A stretch of 55,241 bases of DNA from Akkermansia sp. (lineage in GTDB: Bacteria > Verrucomicrobiota > Verrucomicrobiia > Verrucomicrobiales > Akkermansiaceae), in assembly GCA_017517805.1 (NCBI GenBank), contig JAFWYD010000030.1:1-55241 (forward strand), in the 5' to 3' direction. A program made the translations under genes and the position numbers. Shown here piece by piece: positions 1 through 7,421 of this stretch (position 1 is the first letter of the stretch; the number at the start of each line of letters is the position of its first letter). A model generated the notes under the pieces. It worked only from the letters and a program-made list of their open reading frames with translations. It ran no database searches and was not told the DNA's origin.

Positions 1-103
1 ATACTGAATTTATCATGGTTATAGAAACCCAAAATCCTACTATACAACAAGAGGTTTTAGTTAAGTTTTTGAATTAGTTTATTATTATTCAATAGATTAC
101 GCA

Positions 104-128
104 TCTATCGCACTCAAAATGCGATAGA
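104..128. repeat. Small inverted repeat upstream of PEP-CTERM gene
   Basis: A perfect 9-bp inverted repeat (TCTATCGCA at 104-112, TGCGATAGA at 120-128) with a 7-base loop lies about 70 bases before the start of the PEP-CTERM gene. It could be a 5'-leader hairpin, an operator or the terminator of a gene left of the window. There is no T-tract, so a terminator is less likely. A similar CTATCGC palindrome follows the IS630 element at 8540. Confidence 0.4.
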
Positions 129-195
129 CTGGCTATGGAGCGATGAGAATGCTTACTTGTCGCTTCATCAGATCTGAACTCTATTTTGAAGCATT

Positions 196-1206
196 ATGAA
201 AAAGACATTATTAACTATAGCTCTTCTGGCATTGGGCACCTCTGCTTTCGCAGCTGTTACAGTTAAAGAAGCCGGGTCTATTAACCAGACTGCAGACTAT
301 ACCAAAAACTGGGTAACAGATAGAGACACCAATACCATCGTCAAGTATGGCAGCATCCAAACCGAAGGCTCAGTATACATCAATCATGCCCCCCTTAGAG
401 GAAACAGCACCTTCAGCGTGGAAGTTGACAGCATCAAAGCAAATGGCAGCGATGTCCACATCAACACCTCTGCCGGCGATATCACGCTTGGCGATGTAGA
501 GGCAGCCTGTATCCAGGCCGCTACAAATAATGGTAATATCCGGATTACCGGCACACTCAACGTAACGGATACAGATGGTGCCTACCTTGTGGCTGCCGCC
601 TACGGTGGCACGGGAAGCATCATTCTTGACAACGCTACAGTCAAGAACGTATCGCTGGAGACAAATCTGGAAAACGGCACTATTGAATTCAGTGGCGAAG
701 TAACGCTGTCAGATGTCTACCTCAAAGCAACCACGGTAGAAATTGCCGACGGAGCCCGCTTGACACTAGACAATGCCGTTTTCGTTGACCGCGGAAGCTA
801 TGACCAGGGATTAGTAACAGAGGCCATTACCGGTCTTGCTGTGGGTGACAATGTAACCCTGACCCTGAGCGGAGACCAGCCGCTGGAAGTGGCTTCCCTG
901 AGCATGGGCTCCGGTGTAAGCTTCGTGGTGGAACTCAGTGACGAAGTCTTCGAAAACCTGGACAACACGGAAATCAACCTTATCAGCATTGTAGGCGAAG
1001 ATGAGGACGATATCGACCTTACCGGTGTCAAGTTCACCTTCACCAATGCTGATGGCACTGAGGCGAAGAGCGGCACCATCACTGCTGGCAGCGGTGGTTC
1101 CATCACGGTGACGAACAGCTACACCGTATCCATCCCCGAACCCGCCACAGCCACGCTGAGCCTGCTGGCCCTCGCCGGCCTGGCCATGCGTCGCAGACGC
1201 AAGTGA
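196..1206 (+). CDS. PEP-CTERM sorting-domain surface protein
   Basis: A 336-residue exported protein with a Sec signal peptide at residues 1-19 (MKKTLLTIALLALGTSAFA). The body is a Gly/Thr/Asn-rich beta-strand repeat region, which suggests a beta-helix. The C-terminus at about 314-336 has the PEP-CTERM layout: IPEPATATLSLL, a hydrophobic helix, then MRRRRK. Such tails are recognised by exosortase-type sorting systems and are common in Verrucomicrobiota surface proteins. The body matches no enzyme I recognise, so a structural or adhesive surface role is inferred. It stands alone and is followed by a strong terminator at 1313-1350. The truncated gene at 6769-7420 carries the same IPEPATATLSLL tail. 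Confidence 0.85.
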   Translation: MKKTLLTIALLALGTSAFAAVTVKEAGSINQTADYTKNWVTDRDTNTIVKYGSIQTEGSVYINHAPLRGNSTFSVEVDSIKANGSDVHINTSAGDITLGDVEAACIQAATNNGNIRITGTLNVTDTDGAYLVAAAYGGTGSIILDNATVKNVSLETNLENGTIEFSGEVTLSDVYLKATTVEIADGARLTLDNAVFVDRGSYDQGLVTEAITGLAVGDNVTLTLSGDQPLEVASLSMGSGVSFVVELSDEVFENLDNTEINLISIVGEDEDDIDLTGVKFTFTNADGTEAKSGTITAGSGGSITVTNSYTVSIPEPATATLSLLALAGLAMRRRRK

Positions 1207-1312
1207 GACTCGAGAGGCCGTAGATTTATCGAAGGCCCGCCGCCGCCGCAAGTGAGTGATTAGTTACTAATGATTAGTGATTAATTAACAGCGAAAGCTG
1301 CACTATTTCATT

Positions 1313-1350
1313 AAAGCCCCGGAGGGATTACTTCCTCCGGGGCTTTTTAC
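1313..1350 (+). terminator. Rho-independent terminator of PEP-CTERM gene
   Basis: A perfect 13-bp stem (AAAGCCCCGGAGG at 1313-1325, CCTCCGGGGCTTT at 1334-1346) is followed by a T run. It lies about 105 bases after the stop codon. The gap holds repeated GATTAGT/GATTAAT words also seen near 42650. Confidence 0.9.
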
Positions 1351-1463
1351 CGCTCCTGCTGCGCGGGTGAGTATTCTTCATATCCGGCAGGCAAAATACG
1401 CTCCAAATCAGCGCTTGTTAAGCAAGGTGGATGGTGTGTTTATATAAGAAATGGGATGGAGAA

Positions 1464-1569
1464 CATAAGAAGTTTGTTATGTTGTGGTGAATAATATAAC
1501 AAACAAGTGAACAAAACGTGCAATAACATAAGAAATAAGGTAAGAATTCTGGAAGGTTCTTATGTTATT
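1464..1569. repeat. AT-rich palindromic segment with repeated AACATAAGAA
   Basis: The word AACATAAGAA occurs at about 1463 and 1525, and its reverse complement at 1557-1566. The outer pair AATAACATAAGAA (1522-1534) and TTCTTATGTTATT (1557-1569) is a perfect 13-bp inverted repeat with a 22-base loop. A second pair, GTTTGTTAT (1472-1480) and ATAACAAAC (1496-1504), is also perfect. No open reading frame of note lies here. It may encode a structured RNA or be a degenerate small mobile element; nothing decides between these. Confidence 0.45.
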
Positions 1570-1591
1570 GAGCTGTGTTGTTATGAAAAAG

Positions 1592-1746
1592 AAGCCCGGA
1601 GGCGGATTCCGGGCTTATATTCCGCTCCTGTGGAGCGGGTGAAAACGCGCTGGCGCGCGTGTGAAAAGTGAAAACAGGCTGCGCCTGAATGAAAACCCGC
1701 GCCGGAGGCGCGGGTGAGTATCAAATGTCCCGGGCAGAATGCCCGG
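1592..1746. repeat. Array of six short GC-rich hairpins with GTGAAAA-like spacers
   Basis: Six perfect palindromes follow one another: 1592-1616, 1622-1638, 1645-1660, 1675-1687, 1696-1714 and 1730-1746. Several are separated by GTGAAAA or ATGAAAA, or by a GGGTGAGTAT word that also occurs at about 1364. The stems differ in sequence while the spacers are conserved, so compensatory change or repeated insertion of small palindromic units is likely. The first hairpin could also act as a terminator. The rest of 1351-1775 holds no gene; a run of GTCAATCGTCAAT words at about 1757-1788 leads into the plsX stop. Confidence 0.6.
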
Positions 1747-1775
1747 CAAATTTTTCAATTGTCAATCGTCAATCG

Positions 1776-2819
1776 TCAATTGTCAATCTCCTTGAGTGCC
1801 TCGTTGATGCTGCCCATGTATTCGACAATCTGCTTGTTGACGTTGTTGTCGTGGAGTTCGCAGGCCATGCGGATGGCGTTGAGGATGGCGACGCCTGTGG
1901 CAGAGCCGTGGGCGATGATGGAGAGGCCGTTCACGCCGATGAGGGGACTGCCGCCGACGGCATCGGCGCTCATGCGCTTGCGGAGGGTCTTGAAGACGCT
2001 GCTCATGCCGATGGCACCAATCATGGCCATGATGCTGCTCTTGATGGCAGCCTTCATGGTGTGAGAGAAGAATTTGGCGGTGCTTTCGACGCATTTGAGG
2101 AGGATGTTGCCGGTGAAACCATCGGTCACGGCGACATCGAGCCCGTGTTCAAAGAGGTCGTGGCCTTCGGTGTTGCCCACGAAGTCGAAGGGCAGCAGGC
2201 CGCGCTTGTTGAGCTCACTGAGCAGGGCATAGGTCTTGAGGGAGGTCTCGCTGCCTTTGCAGTCCTCTGTGCCGTTGCTCATGACACCGACTCTGGGCTG
2301 CGGGCGGTTGTACACATAGCGCGACATGAGGGCGGCCATGACAGCGTAGCCGACCATGTGGCTGGGCTTGGCATCCGGGTTGGCGCCGGTGTCGCTCACG
2401 AGCACGTTGCCATGCGCAGCGGGCAGGGGGGAGATGATGCCGGCGCGTTCCACACCGGGCAGCAGGCGCAGCTTGATGGTGCTGGCGGCCACGGCGGCAC
2501 CGGTGTTGCCGGCAGAGAGCACGGCATCGGCCACGCCGCTCTTCACCAGATCAACGGCGATGCTCATGGAGGATTTCTTCTTCTGGCGCACGGCCATGAT
2601 GCCGCTTTCCTCCATGGTGACCACCTCCGGGGCATGCACGAACTCAATCTTGGGATGATTGGCGATGCCGGCGGCTTCGCAGCAGGCTTTGACGGTATCG
2701 CCATCGCCCACCATATAGATTTTTTCCAGGTTAGGGATTTGAGCCAGAGCTAATTTAGCGCCGTCAACATTGATTTGCGGCGCGTTATCGCCGCCCATGG
2801 CATCGAGTGCAAGCTTCAT
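1776..2819 (-). CDS. plsX: Phosphate acyltransferase PlsX
   Basis: A 347-residue enzyme that converts acyl-ACP and phosphate to acyl-phosphate, the first step of the PlsX/PlsY route to lysophosphatidic acid. It is cytosolic and peripherally membrane-associated. The family signature MKLALDAMGGDNAP is at the N-terminus, and later blocks such as LSAGNTGAAVAA and GFTGNILLK are typical. Length is normal for the family. It is the last gene of the widely conserved yceD-rpmF-plsX order. A terminator between rpmF and plsX and a TTGACA-type promoter at 2859-2886 suggest it can also be transcribed alone. The start ATG at 2819 gives the standard N-terminus. Confidence 0.97.
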   Translation of the reverse strand: MKLALDAMGGDNAPQINVDGAKLALAQIPNLEKIYMVGDGDTVKACCEAAGIANHPKIEFVHAPEVVTMEESGIMAVRQKKKSSMSIAVDLVKSGVADAVLSAGNTGAAVAASTIKLRLLPGVERAGIISPLPAAHGNVLVSDTGANPDAKPSHMVGYAVMAALMSRYVYNRPQPRVGVMSNGTEDCKGSETSLKTYALLSELNKRGLLPFDFVGNTEGHDLFEHGLDVAVTDGFTGNILLKCVESTAKFFSHTMKAAIKSSIMAMIGAIGMSSVFKTLRKRMSADAVGGSPLIGVNGLSIIAHGSATGVAILNAIRMACELHDNNVNKQIVEYMGSINEALKEIDN

Positions 2820-2858
2820 GGAATGAGGAAAATGGTTGTAGAGAAAATGCTTGACTCT

Positions 2859-2886
2859 AATCTATCAGATAATGCTATCTTGTCAA
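2859..2886 (-). promoter_or_regulatory. Candidate promoter for plsX
   Basis: On the minus strand, TTGACA (2881-2886), a 16-base spacer and TAGATT (2859-2864) precede the plsX ATG by 39 bases. The -35 box is perfect and the -10 box is weak. Confidence 0.45.
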
Positions 2887-2892
2887 TACAAA

Positions 2893-2922
2893 AACAGCCC
2901 ATACGCATGCGTATGGGCTGTT
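2893..2922 (-). terminator. Terminator after rpmF
   Basis: A long perfect palindrome (AACAGCCCATACGCA at 2893-2907 pairing with 2908-2922) is followed on the minus strand by a short T run. It sits 42 bases after the rpmF stop and would end the yceD-rpmF transcript or attenuate read-through into plsX. Confidence 0.75.
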
Positions 2923-2964
2923 GCTGAAAAAAAAGACTTATCGCGTGGATGAAGCGGTGTGGAA

Positions 2965-3156
2965 TCAGTCCACAAGCTTCACCACAACCTCAGCACCACT
3001 CTGGGTCTTGTAGGTACCGCACTGAGCGCAAGCGGTGTGACCGGGGACGGCTGCGCCACACTTCGGGCACTTGCCGAGCTTGGGAGCCTTCCAGGCCTGG
3101 GCGGCCAGGCGGGAGCGCTGCTTCATCTTGGACGTTCTGCGTTTCGGAGCTGCCAT
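2965..3156 (-). CDS. rpmF: 50S ribosomal protein L32
   Basis: A 63-residue basic protein with the L32 N-terminus [16 protein letters not shown] and a zinc-ribbon pattern CPKCG...CAQCG, so this is the zinc-binding (C+) form. It is part of the large ribosomal subunit. It lies 59 bases downstream of yceD and 145 bases upstream of plsX, the classic gene order. Confidence 0.97.
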   Translation of the reverse strand: MAAPKRRTSKMKQRSRLAAQAWKAPKLGKCPKCGAAVPGHTACAQCGTYKTQSGAEVVVKLVD

Positions 3157-3215
3157 AGTTCTATATCTGGTTTAAGATTTTCGAGATGTGATACATGTGA
3201 GTGGAGCTTCGGCGC

Positions 3216-3704
3216 TTAGTTTTTGGGAAGCGAATCCAGGGCATCCCAGACGCTTTCACCACTCGGGGTGGCAGAGTCTACACCCGATTGGGGGGATTTG
3301 TCCAGTCTAAAATCACCAAAAGTGTCATTTATTTCACATTCAAGCCCTGAAATCTCGCATTTCGGGTAGCTGGGCAGGGCCAGAACAACCTCTTCGCGCA
3401 AATCTTCGGTGATATCCAGCGCGAGTTTTCCCTTCACATCGTACGAGAAGGCGAGGCCTTCCAGCTCGACGGTGTAGGGGAACCGGGCGAGGCAGCGGTC
3501 GCAGCGCAGCTCGAAGGGGGCGGTGATGCTGCCGCGCACCATGAGCTCGGTTTCAAAGAGCTGCACCTCCAGTTCGTAGCTCAGCGGACCGGTGCTGCGC
3601 AGCGCGGCACTATCGATGCCGAACACGGCGGCATCGAGCTCGCCGCTCAGGTAGCGGCCTTCCTCCGGGAACTCCTCCAGCGGGATGATGAGTTGCGTCT
3701 GCAT
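3216..3704 (-). CDS. YceD/DUF177 family protein
   Basis: A 162-residue protein of the YceD (DUF177) family, which is almost always encoded beside rpmF. In other bacteria and in plastids, members are linked to 23S rRNA accumulation or processing. The internal LRCDRCLARF block is the conserved CxxC region of the family. The C-terminal CEISGLECEINDTFGDFRLDKSP-like region and the final LDSLPKN are also family-like. Its start is set by the ATG at 3704, only 6 bases from a candidate -10 box, so the mRNA is probably leaderless. The function here is inferred from family and neighbours. Confidence 0.88.
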   Translation of the reverse strand: MQTQLIIPLEEFPEEGRYLSGELDAAVFGIDSAALRSTGPLSYELEVQLFETELMVRGSITAPFELRCDRCLARFPYTVELEGLAFSYDVKGKLALDITEDLREEVVLALPSYPKCEISGLECEINDTFGDFRLDKSPQSGVDSATPSGESVWDALDSLPKN

Positions 3705-3710
3705 GCCACT

Positions 3711-3739
3711 ACCTTACCGCTTCTGCGCCGGCCTGGCAA
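3711..3739 (-). promoter_or_regulatory. Candidate promoter for yceD-rpmF, near-leaderless
   Basis: On the minus strand, TTGCCA (3734-3739), a 17-base spacer and TAAGGT (3711-3716) lie with only 6 bases before the ATG. The -10 box is weak, but the layout matches several other promoters in this window. Confidence 0.5.
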
Positions 3740-3812
3740 GCCTATTGTGTTCCATGGCAGGAGCGAGTGCGTGCAGGATCCGGAATTTTGAGAAGCCGCA
3801 ATTTGGCAATTG

Positions 3813-4427
3813 TCACTGCATGAGTCCGGCATGTTCCTGGAGCCATTGCTCAAATTGGCGCAGGGCTTCGCCGCGGTGGGAGATGGCGTTTTTCTCTTCG
3901 GGGCTGATTTCGGCCATGGTGCAGTCGTAGCCTCGGGGGATGAAGAGGGGGTCATAGCCGAAACCGCCCGTGCCGCGGGGGTCGAGCGTAATCTGCCCCT
4001 CTACTGTTCCCGTGAAACAGGCCAGTTCCCGGCCGGCCCGGGCCACGGAGATGGCGCACTTGTAGCGCGCGGTGAAGGGCTTTGCACTCTCCGGCTTTGC
4101 TGCCAGCTCTTCCAGCATCTTGCGGTTGTTGCCCTCATCATCTCCGTGGGTTCCGGCGTAGCGGGCAGAGTAGACTCCAGGCATGCCCCCCAGGGCATCC
4201 ACGCAGATGCCGCTGTCGTCCGATACGACCAGACCGGGGAACACGGCCGAGATGCTTTCTGCCTTGATGGCGGCATTCGCTTCAAAGGTGGTGCCGGTTT
4301 CCTCCGGGTCTGGGGCACCGGGGAAATCGGCCAGGGTCTTGAGCTCGAACTGCGGCGGCAGGATGCGTGCAAATTCGCGTGCTTTGTGGGCGTTGCGCGT
4401 GGCGATGAGCAGGGGGATACGGGTCAT
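3813..4427 (-). CDS. rdgB: XTP/dITP (non-canonical purine NTP) pyrophosphatase
   Basis: A 204-residue HAM1/RdgB-family enzyme that hydrolyses dITP, XTP and ITP to monophosphates and so keeps deaminated purines out of nucleic acids. The N-terminal substrate motif IATRNAHKAREF, the metal-binding TFEANAAIKA and SDDSGICVDAL motifs, and the later GFGYDPLFIP and ISHRGEAL motifs are all present. It follows the MATE gene by 9 bases and is probably co-transcribed with it. It is of note that the same genome carries a RADAR system, whose deaminase is reported to produce inosine nucleotides, the substrate class of RdgB. A direct link is speculation. Confidence 0.97.
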   Translation of the reverse strand: MTRIPLLIATRNAHKAREFARILPPQFELKTLADFPGAPDPEETGTTFEANAAIKAESISAVFPGLVVSDDSGICVDALGGMPGVYSARYAGTHGDDEGNNRKMLEELAAKPESAKPFTARYKCAISVARAGRELACFTGTVEGQITLDPRGTGGFGYDPLFIPRGYDCTMAEISPEEKNAISHRGEALRQFEQWLQEHAGLMQ

Positions 4428-4436
4428 GGGCGGGAA

Positions 4437-5816
4437 TTAGTGTATGCTGGAGTCGTTCTTATGGAATACTTTGGTGAAGAAGAGGAAGATGACCAGGTAG
4501 GAGAGCAGGGCGCAGAAGACATCTGCCACCATCTGCGAAAGCCAGATTCCTTCACCCTCAAACCAGAGCGGCAACAGCAGCAGGCAGGGAATGAGCACCA
4601 GGAACTGGCGCGAGACGTTCAGGAACACGCTCATAATCGGCCGGCCAATGCTCTGGAAGAAGTTGCCGATGATGATCTGGGTGCCGACCAGGGGGAAGGC
4701 CAGACCCATGATGCGCAGGCCGTGCGTGGCCAGGGTGATGAGCTGGGTGGAGTTGGCATCCTGCTCTTTCACGAAGGCTCGCACCACGGCTTCCGGGAAG
4801 AACTGGATGCCCAGCCAGCAGATGAGCGTGAGCACAAAGCCGGAACCAACTGCGTAATAAAACACCCGGCGCACGCGGCTGTAGTAGCCGATACCCAGGT
4901 TATACCCAGCTATGGGCTGCATGCTCTGGGCAATGCCCACTACCACCATGGCGATGGAGAGCAACACGCGGTTCACGATGCTGAAGGCTCCCACACCCAT
5001 GGCTCCTTCGTAGCGCAGGAACTGCGTGTTGAACACAATGACCACCAGGCAGCCGCACAGGTTCATGAGGCAGGGAGGCAGCCCCAGCAGGCAGATGCGC
5101 CGCATGATGGGACCGCAGAGTTTCCACATGCGCCCGCGGAAATAGATGACGCTGCGGCGGTTCAGGAAATGGGCCAGTACCCACAGCATGCCGACCCCTT
5201 GACCCGCAGTAGTGGACAGGGCCGCACCGGTCATGCCCCAGCCCAGCACATACACGAAGAGGTGCGCGCAGGCGATATTCACCACCATGGAGATGAGCAG
5301 GCTGTACATGGCCTTGTACGGGTAGCCGCTCGCGCGCATCACGTGGTTGAGATTCATGAACGAGAAGGTGAGCGGGCAGGTCAGCATGAGCACCAGCATG
5401 AAATCACGCGCGGGTTCCACGGTGTTTTCATCGGCACCGAAAAGGTAGAGTATCTCATCCGTCCACGGCAGGGGGAACCAGCCGAAGATGACCCCCAGCG
5501 CAAAGCCCATGATGGTGCAGTGCCCCAGCACCCGGAATGCCCGCGGAAAATCCTGCTGCCCCAGGGTGATGGAGGTAGTAGCTGCCCCACCCAGCCCCAC
5601 CAGGGTGCCCAGCGCCACCAGCAGGTTCATGATGGGGAAAAGCAGCCCCATAGCGGTGATGGCGTATGCCCCGCAGCACTGGCCAATGTAGATGGAGTCC
5701 ACGATGTTGTAGAACGACATGGCCGCCATGCCTACAATGGCAGGCAGAGAATACTGCGCCAGCAGCCGCCCCATGGGCATCTGCTCCAAATCCACCAGCT
5801 TTTGGTCCTTCTGCAT
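4437..5816 (-). CDS. MATE family multidrug/cation exporter
   Basis: A 459-residue inner-membrane protein with about 12 hydrophobic segments in two homologous halves. It begins with the cytosolic MPMGRLLAQYSLPAIVGMAAMSFYN region typical of MATE proteins, followed by IVDSIYIGQ, and has a similar motif in the second half near AFSIVNRVLLSIAMV. MATE proteins export drugs or metabolites in exchange for Na+ or H+. Substrate cannot be told from sequence. A promoter candidate lies 10 bases before the ATG, and rdgB follows 9 bases after the stop. Confidence 0.93.
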   Translation of the reverse strand: MQKDQKLVDLEQMPMGRLLAQYSLPAIVGMAAMSFYNIVDSIYIGQCCGAYAITAMGLLFPIMNLLVALGTLVGLGGAATTSITLGQQDFPRAFRVLGHCTIMGFALGVIFGWFPLPWTDEILYLFGADENTVEPARDFMLVLMLTCPLTFSFMNLNHVMRASGYPYKAMYSLLISMVVNIACAHLFVYVLGWGMTGAALSTTAGQGVGMLWVLAHFLNRRSVIYFRGRMWKLCGPIMRRICLLGLPPCLMNLCGCLVVIVFNTQFLRYEGAMGVGAFSIVNRVLLSIAMVVVGIAQSMQPIAGYNLGIGYYSRVRRVFYYAVGSGFVLTLICWLGIQFFPEAVVRAFVKEQDANSTQLITLATHGLRIMGLAFPLVGTQIIIGNFFQSIGRPIMSVFLNVSRQFLVLIPCLLLLPLWFEGEGIWLSQMVADVFCALLSYLVIFLFFTKVFHKNDSSIH

Positions 5817-5826
5817 GCTCTACGCC

Positions 5827-5855
5827 AATTTACTCCTACCCGGACGAAGAGTCAA
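5827..5855 (-). promoter_or_regulatory. Candidate promoter for MATE-rdgB
   Basis: On the minus strand, TTGACT (5850-5855), a 17-base spacer and TAAATT (5827-5832) end 10 bases before the ATG, implying a leader of only a few bases. Confidence 0.5.
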
Positions 5856-5923
5856 GCTCAGTAGATCGTAAATGACGAATCGCACATGCGCCCCGAAGAT
5901 TGCAGGAAATCAGCTCCATATGC

Positions 5924-6087
5924 CATATAAGCATCGTATTCGACATGAATTTGGCGTGGGAATATCACATGCCTCTCCATCGGTCGTGAGTCTTCACTGG
6001 TGAACTAATCGGCGTAAGACGCTAAAATCCAAATAGCCAATAGTAAATTGTCAATCCAAGTGTCCCAAATCATTGGGACACTTGTGG
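5924..6087 (+). repeat. Dispersed intergenic repeat, copy A
   Basis: This copy shares extended similarity with 31474-31616 in the same orientation. Shared blocks are CATATnAGCATCGTAT, CCATCGG, GCTAAAATCCAAATAG, CAATAGT and AATTGTCAATCCA, ending in a hairpin of the form GTGnCCC...TTGGGAC. Copy A has about 28 extra bases in the middle and a perfect 12-bp hairpin at 6057-6084 (CAAGTGTCCCAA/TTGGGACACTTG). The rest of 5856-6115 holds no gene. Confidence 0.7.
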
Positions 6088-6115
6088 ACGAATCGTGAAA
6101 TGGTCATTTTCAGTA

Positions 6116-6144
6116 TTCCCAAGTCCCGCAAAATCTGCTAGAAT
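6116..6144 (+). promoter_or_regulatory. Weak candidate promoter for crcB
   Basis: TTCCCA (6116-6121), a 17-base spacer and TAGAAT (6139-6144), 47 bases before the crcB ATG. The -10 box is good and the -35 box poor. No fluoride riboswitch is visible in the leader. Confidence 0.35.
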
Positions 6145-6191
6145 ACGCCGCGGCGGCCCCCTGGCATTCACTTCTTCACTATTCACTTACC

Positions 6192-6593
6192 ATGGTCCTT
6201 TCTCTCAAGACTCTGCTCTGCATCGGCTGCGGCTGCTTTGCGGGCGGCGTGCTGCGTTACCTGACCAGCTACTACATCTGCACCCGCTGGCAGATAAGTG
6301 CCACCGATATGCCCTGGCACACCTTGCTCATCAACTTTGGCGGCTGCCTGTTCATGGGGCTTTTCTGCGGGCTGGCCACCGCCGGGTTCATCGAATCGCC
6401 CAACCTGCGGCTCGCACTCACCGCCGGGCTCTGCGGTGGCTATTCCACCCTGGCTGCCTTTGCCTTTGAAAACACCATGCTCTTCCGCGCCGGCAACTTG
6501 CTCACTGCTGGCTCCTACATAGCCGCCACCCTGGTGGGCAGCATCATCTGCTTCGTGGCCGGCTATGCCGCCGCCAACTGCTGCGCCAGGTAA
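6192..6593 (+). CDS. crcB: Fluoride ion exporter CrcB/Fluc
   Basis: A 133-residue inner-membrane protein with four hydrophobic segments. Fluc proteins form dual-topology dimers that let fluoride leak out of the cell. Family hallmarks are visible: GGVLRYL near residue 20, the pore asparagine block LLINFGGCLFMG, and GLCGGYSTLAAFAFE, which matches the conserved G-x-x-G-G-[FY]-[ST]-T segment. Length is normal. It stands alone on the plus strand between the dispersed repeat and the accessory island, so it marks the left core boundary of that island. Confidence 0.93.
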   Translation: MVLSLKTLLCIGCGCFAGGVLRYLTSYYICTRWQISATDMPWHTLLINFGGCLFMGLFCGLATAGFIESPNLRLALTAGLCGGYSTLAAFAFENTMLFRAGNLLTAGSYIAATLVGSIICFVAGYAAANCCAR

Positions 6594-6619
6594 ACTGGGT
6601 GCAGATTGTCATTTCCACC

Positions 6620-6666
6620 GTAGTAGTGACCAAGCTCATGCATGTGAGCAACTCCAGGACTACTAC
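6620..6666. other. Nested inverted repeat after crcB
   Basis: GTAGTAGT (6620-6627) pairs with ACTACTAC (6659-6666) around an inner GCTCA/TGAGC hairpin (6634-6649). This could be 3'-UTR structure of crcB. No T-tract follows. Confidence 0.25.
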
Positions 6667-6714
6667 TACCTCAGGCATGATGTCTCCATCAGTCTGCCGT
6701 TCTAACCTGTAAAA

Positions 6715-6742
6715 AGCCGTTGCCCTATGAAGAGCAACGGCT
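6715..6742 (-). terminator. Terminator after truncated PEP-CTERM gene
   Basis: AGCCGTTGC (6715-6723) and GCAACGGCT (6734-6742) form a perfect 9-bp stem. The minus strand continues with a T run, 27 bases after the minus-strand stop at 6769. Confidence 0.8.
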
Positions 6743-6768
6743 TGAATTTACATTTACCGAAAATTATC

Positions 6769-7420
6769 TTACTTGCGGCCTGTCTGGGCGAATAAACGAG
6801 AAGCCCGACGGCGACGTGCTGCAAGACCACAGGGGGCCAGTAGGGAAAGCGTGGCGGTGGCAGGCTCAGGGATGGTGACTGTCAGAGAGCCGCTGTTATA
6901 GTCATAGCTTGTTTGCAGCGTGGTTCCATCGTTTAGTTGTATCGTCACGCTATCAAGCCCGCTAGACATATCAGAAGCATTCTCAAACAGAGTATAGTTG
7001 CCACCTAACTCATTTACTGAATCAACGTTCAGATGAATGACCGTATCGTATAACCACACAGCCTTCCCGTCGAGGTCAAGCGTGTAATTACCAGCAAAAT
7101 TGAGCTCACCTCCATTAAGAGTCAATGCCCCTACAGTAGCATCACCATTAATGTTGATTTCACCGCTATTCAAAGAAATGTCTCCCGTGACGGACCCATT
7201 CTCCAGCGTAAGAGTACCGCCTTCTATAAGGCTGCTCATATTTATCTGGCCATAATTCTTAACCTCACCTGTAGCGTTGATCGTTATACCTCCACCTTGT
7301 TCGCCCACATAATTGATGGACGATTCAGCCCCCACTTCCATATAGGCATGCCCCACAGCAGAGGCTTGCTTTCTGCCGACGCGAATGTCGCCTGTAGCAG
7401 CCAGGTCGATATTGTTGACT
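6769..7420 (-). pseudogene. 5'-truncated PEP-CTERM protein gene
   Basis: The remnant reads as a beta-strand repeat protein (for example INMSSLIEGGTLTLENGSV and GGELNFAGNYTLDLDG) and ends in IPEPATATLSLLAPCGLAAR with further arginines, the same sorting tail as the gene at 196-1206. It has no signal peptide. Codons upstream of about 7420 belong to the end of the IS630-type element, so an ATG at 7488 inside the IS opens the frame by chance. The missing 5' half is not found on the other side of the element, so sequence was deleted as well as interrupted. An expressed product would stay in the cytoplasm. Confidence 0.75.
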
Positions 7421-7421
7421 T

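Noticed and set aside
6085..6191. A fluoride riboswitch before crcB
   Set aside because: I looked for the conserved pseudoknot elements of the crcB motif and did not see them; only a poor promoter is visible.
6095..6469. A 124-codon plus-strand frame overlapping crcB
   Set aside because: It is in another frame, covers the promoter and lacks membrane segments; CrcB itself is unmistakable.
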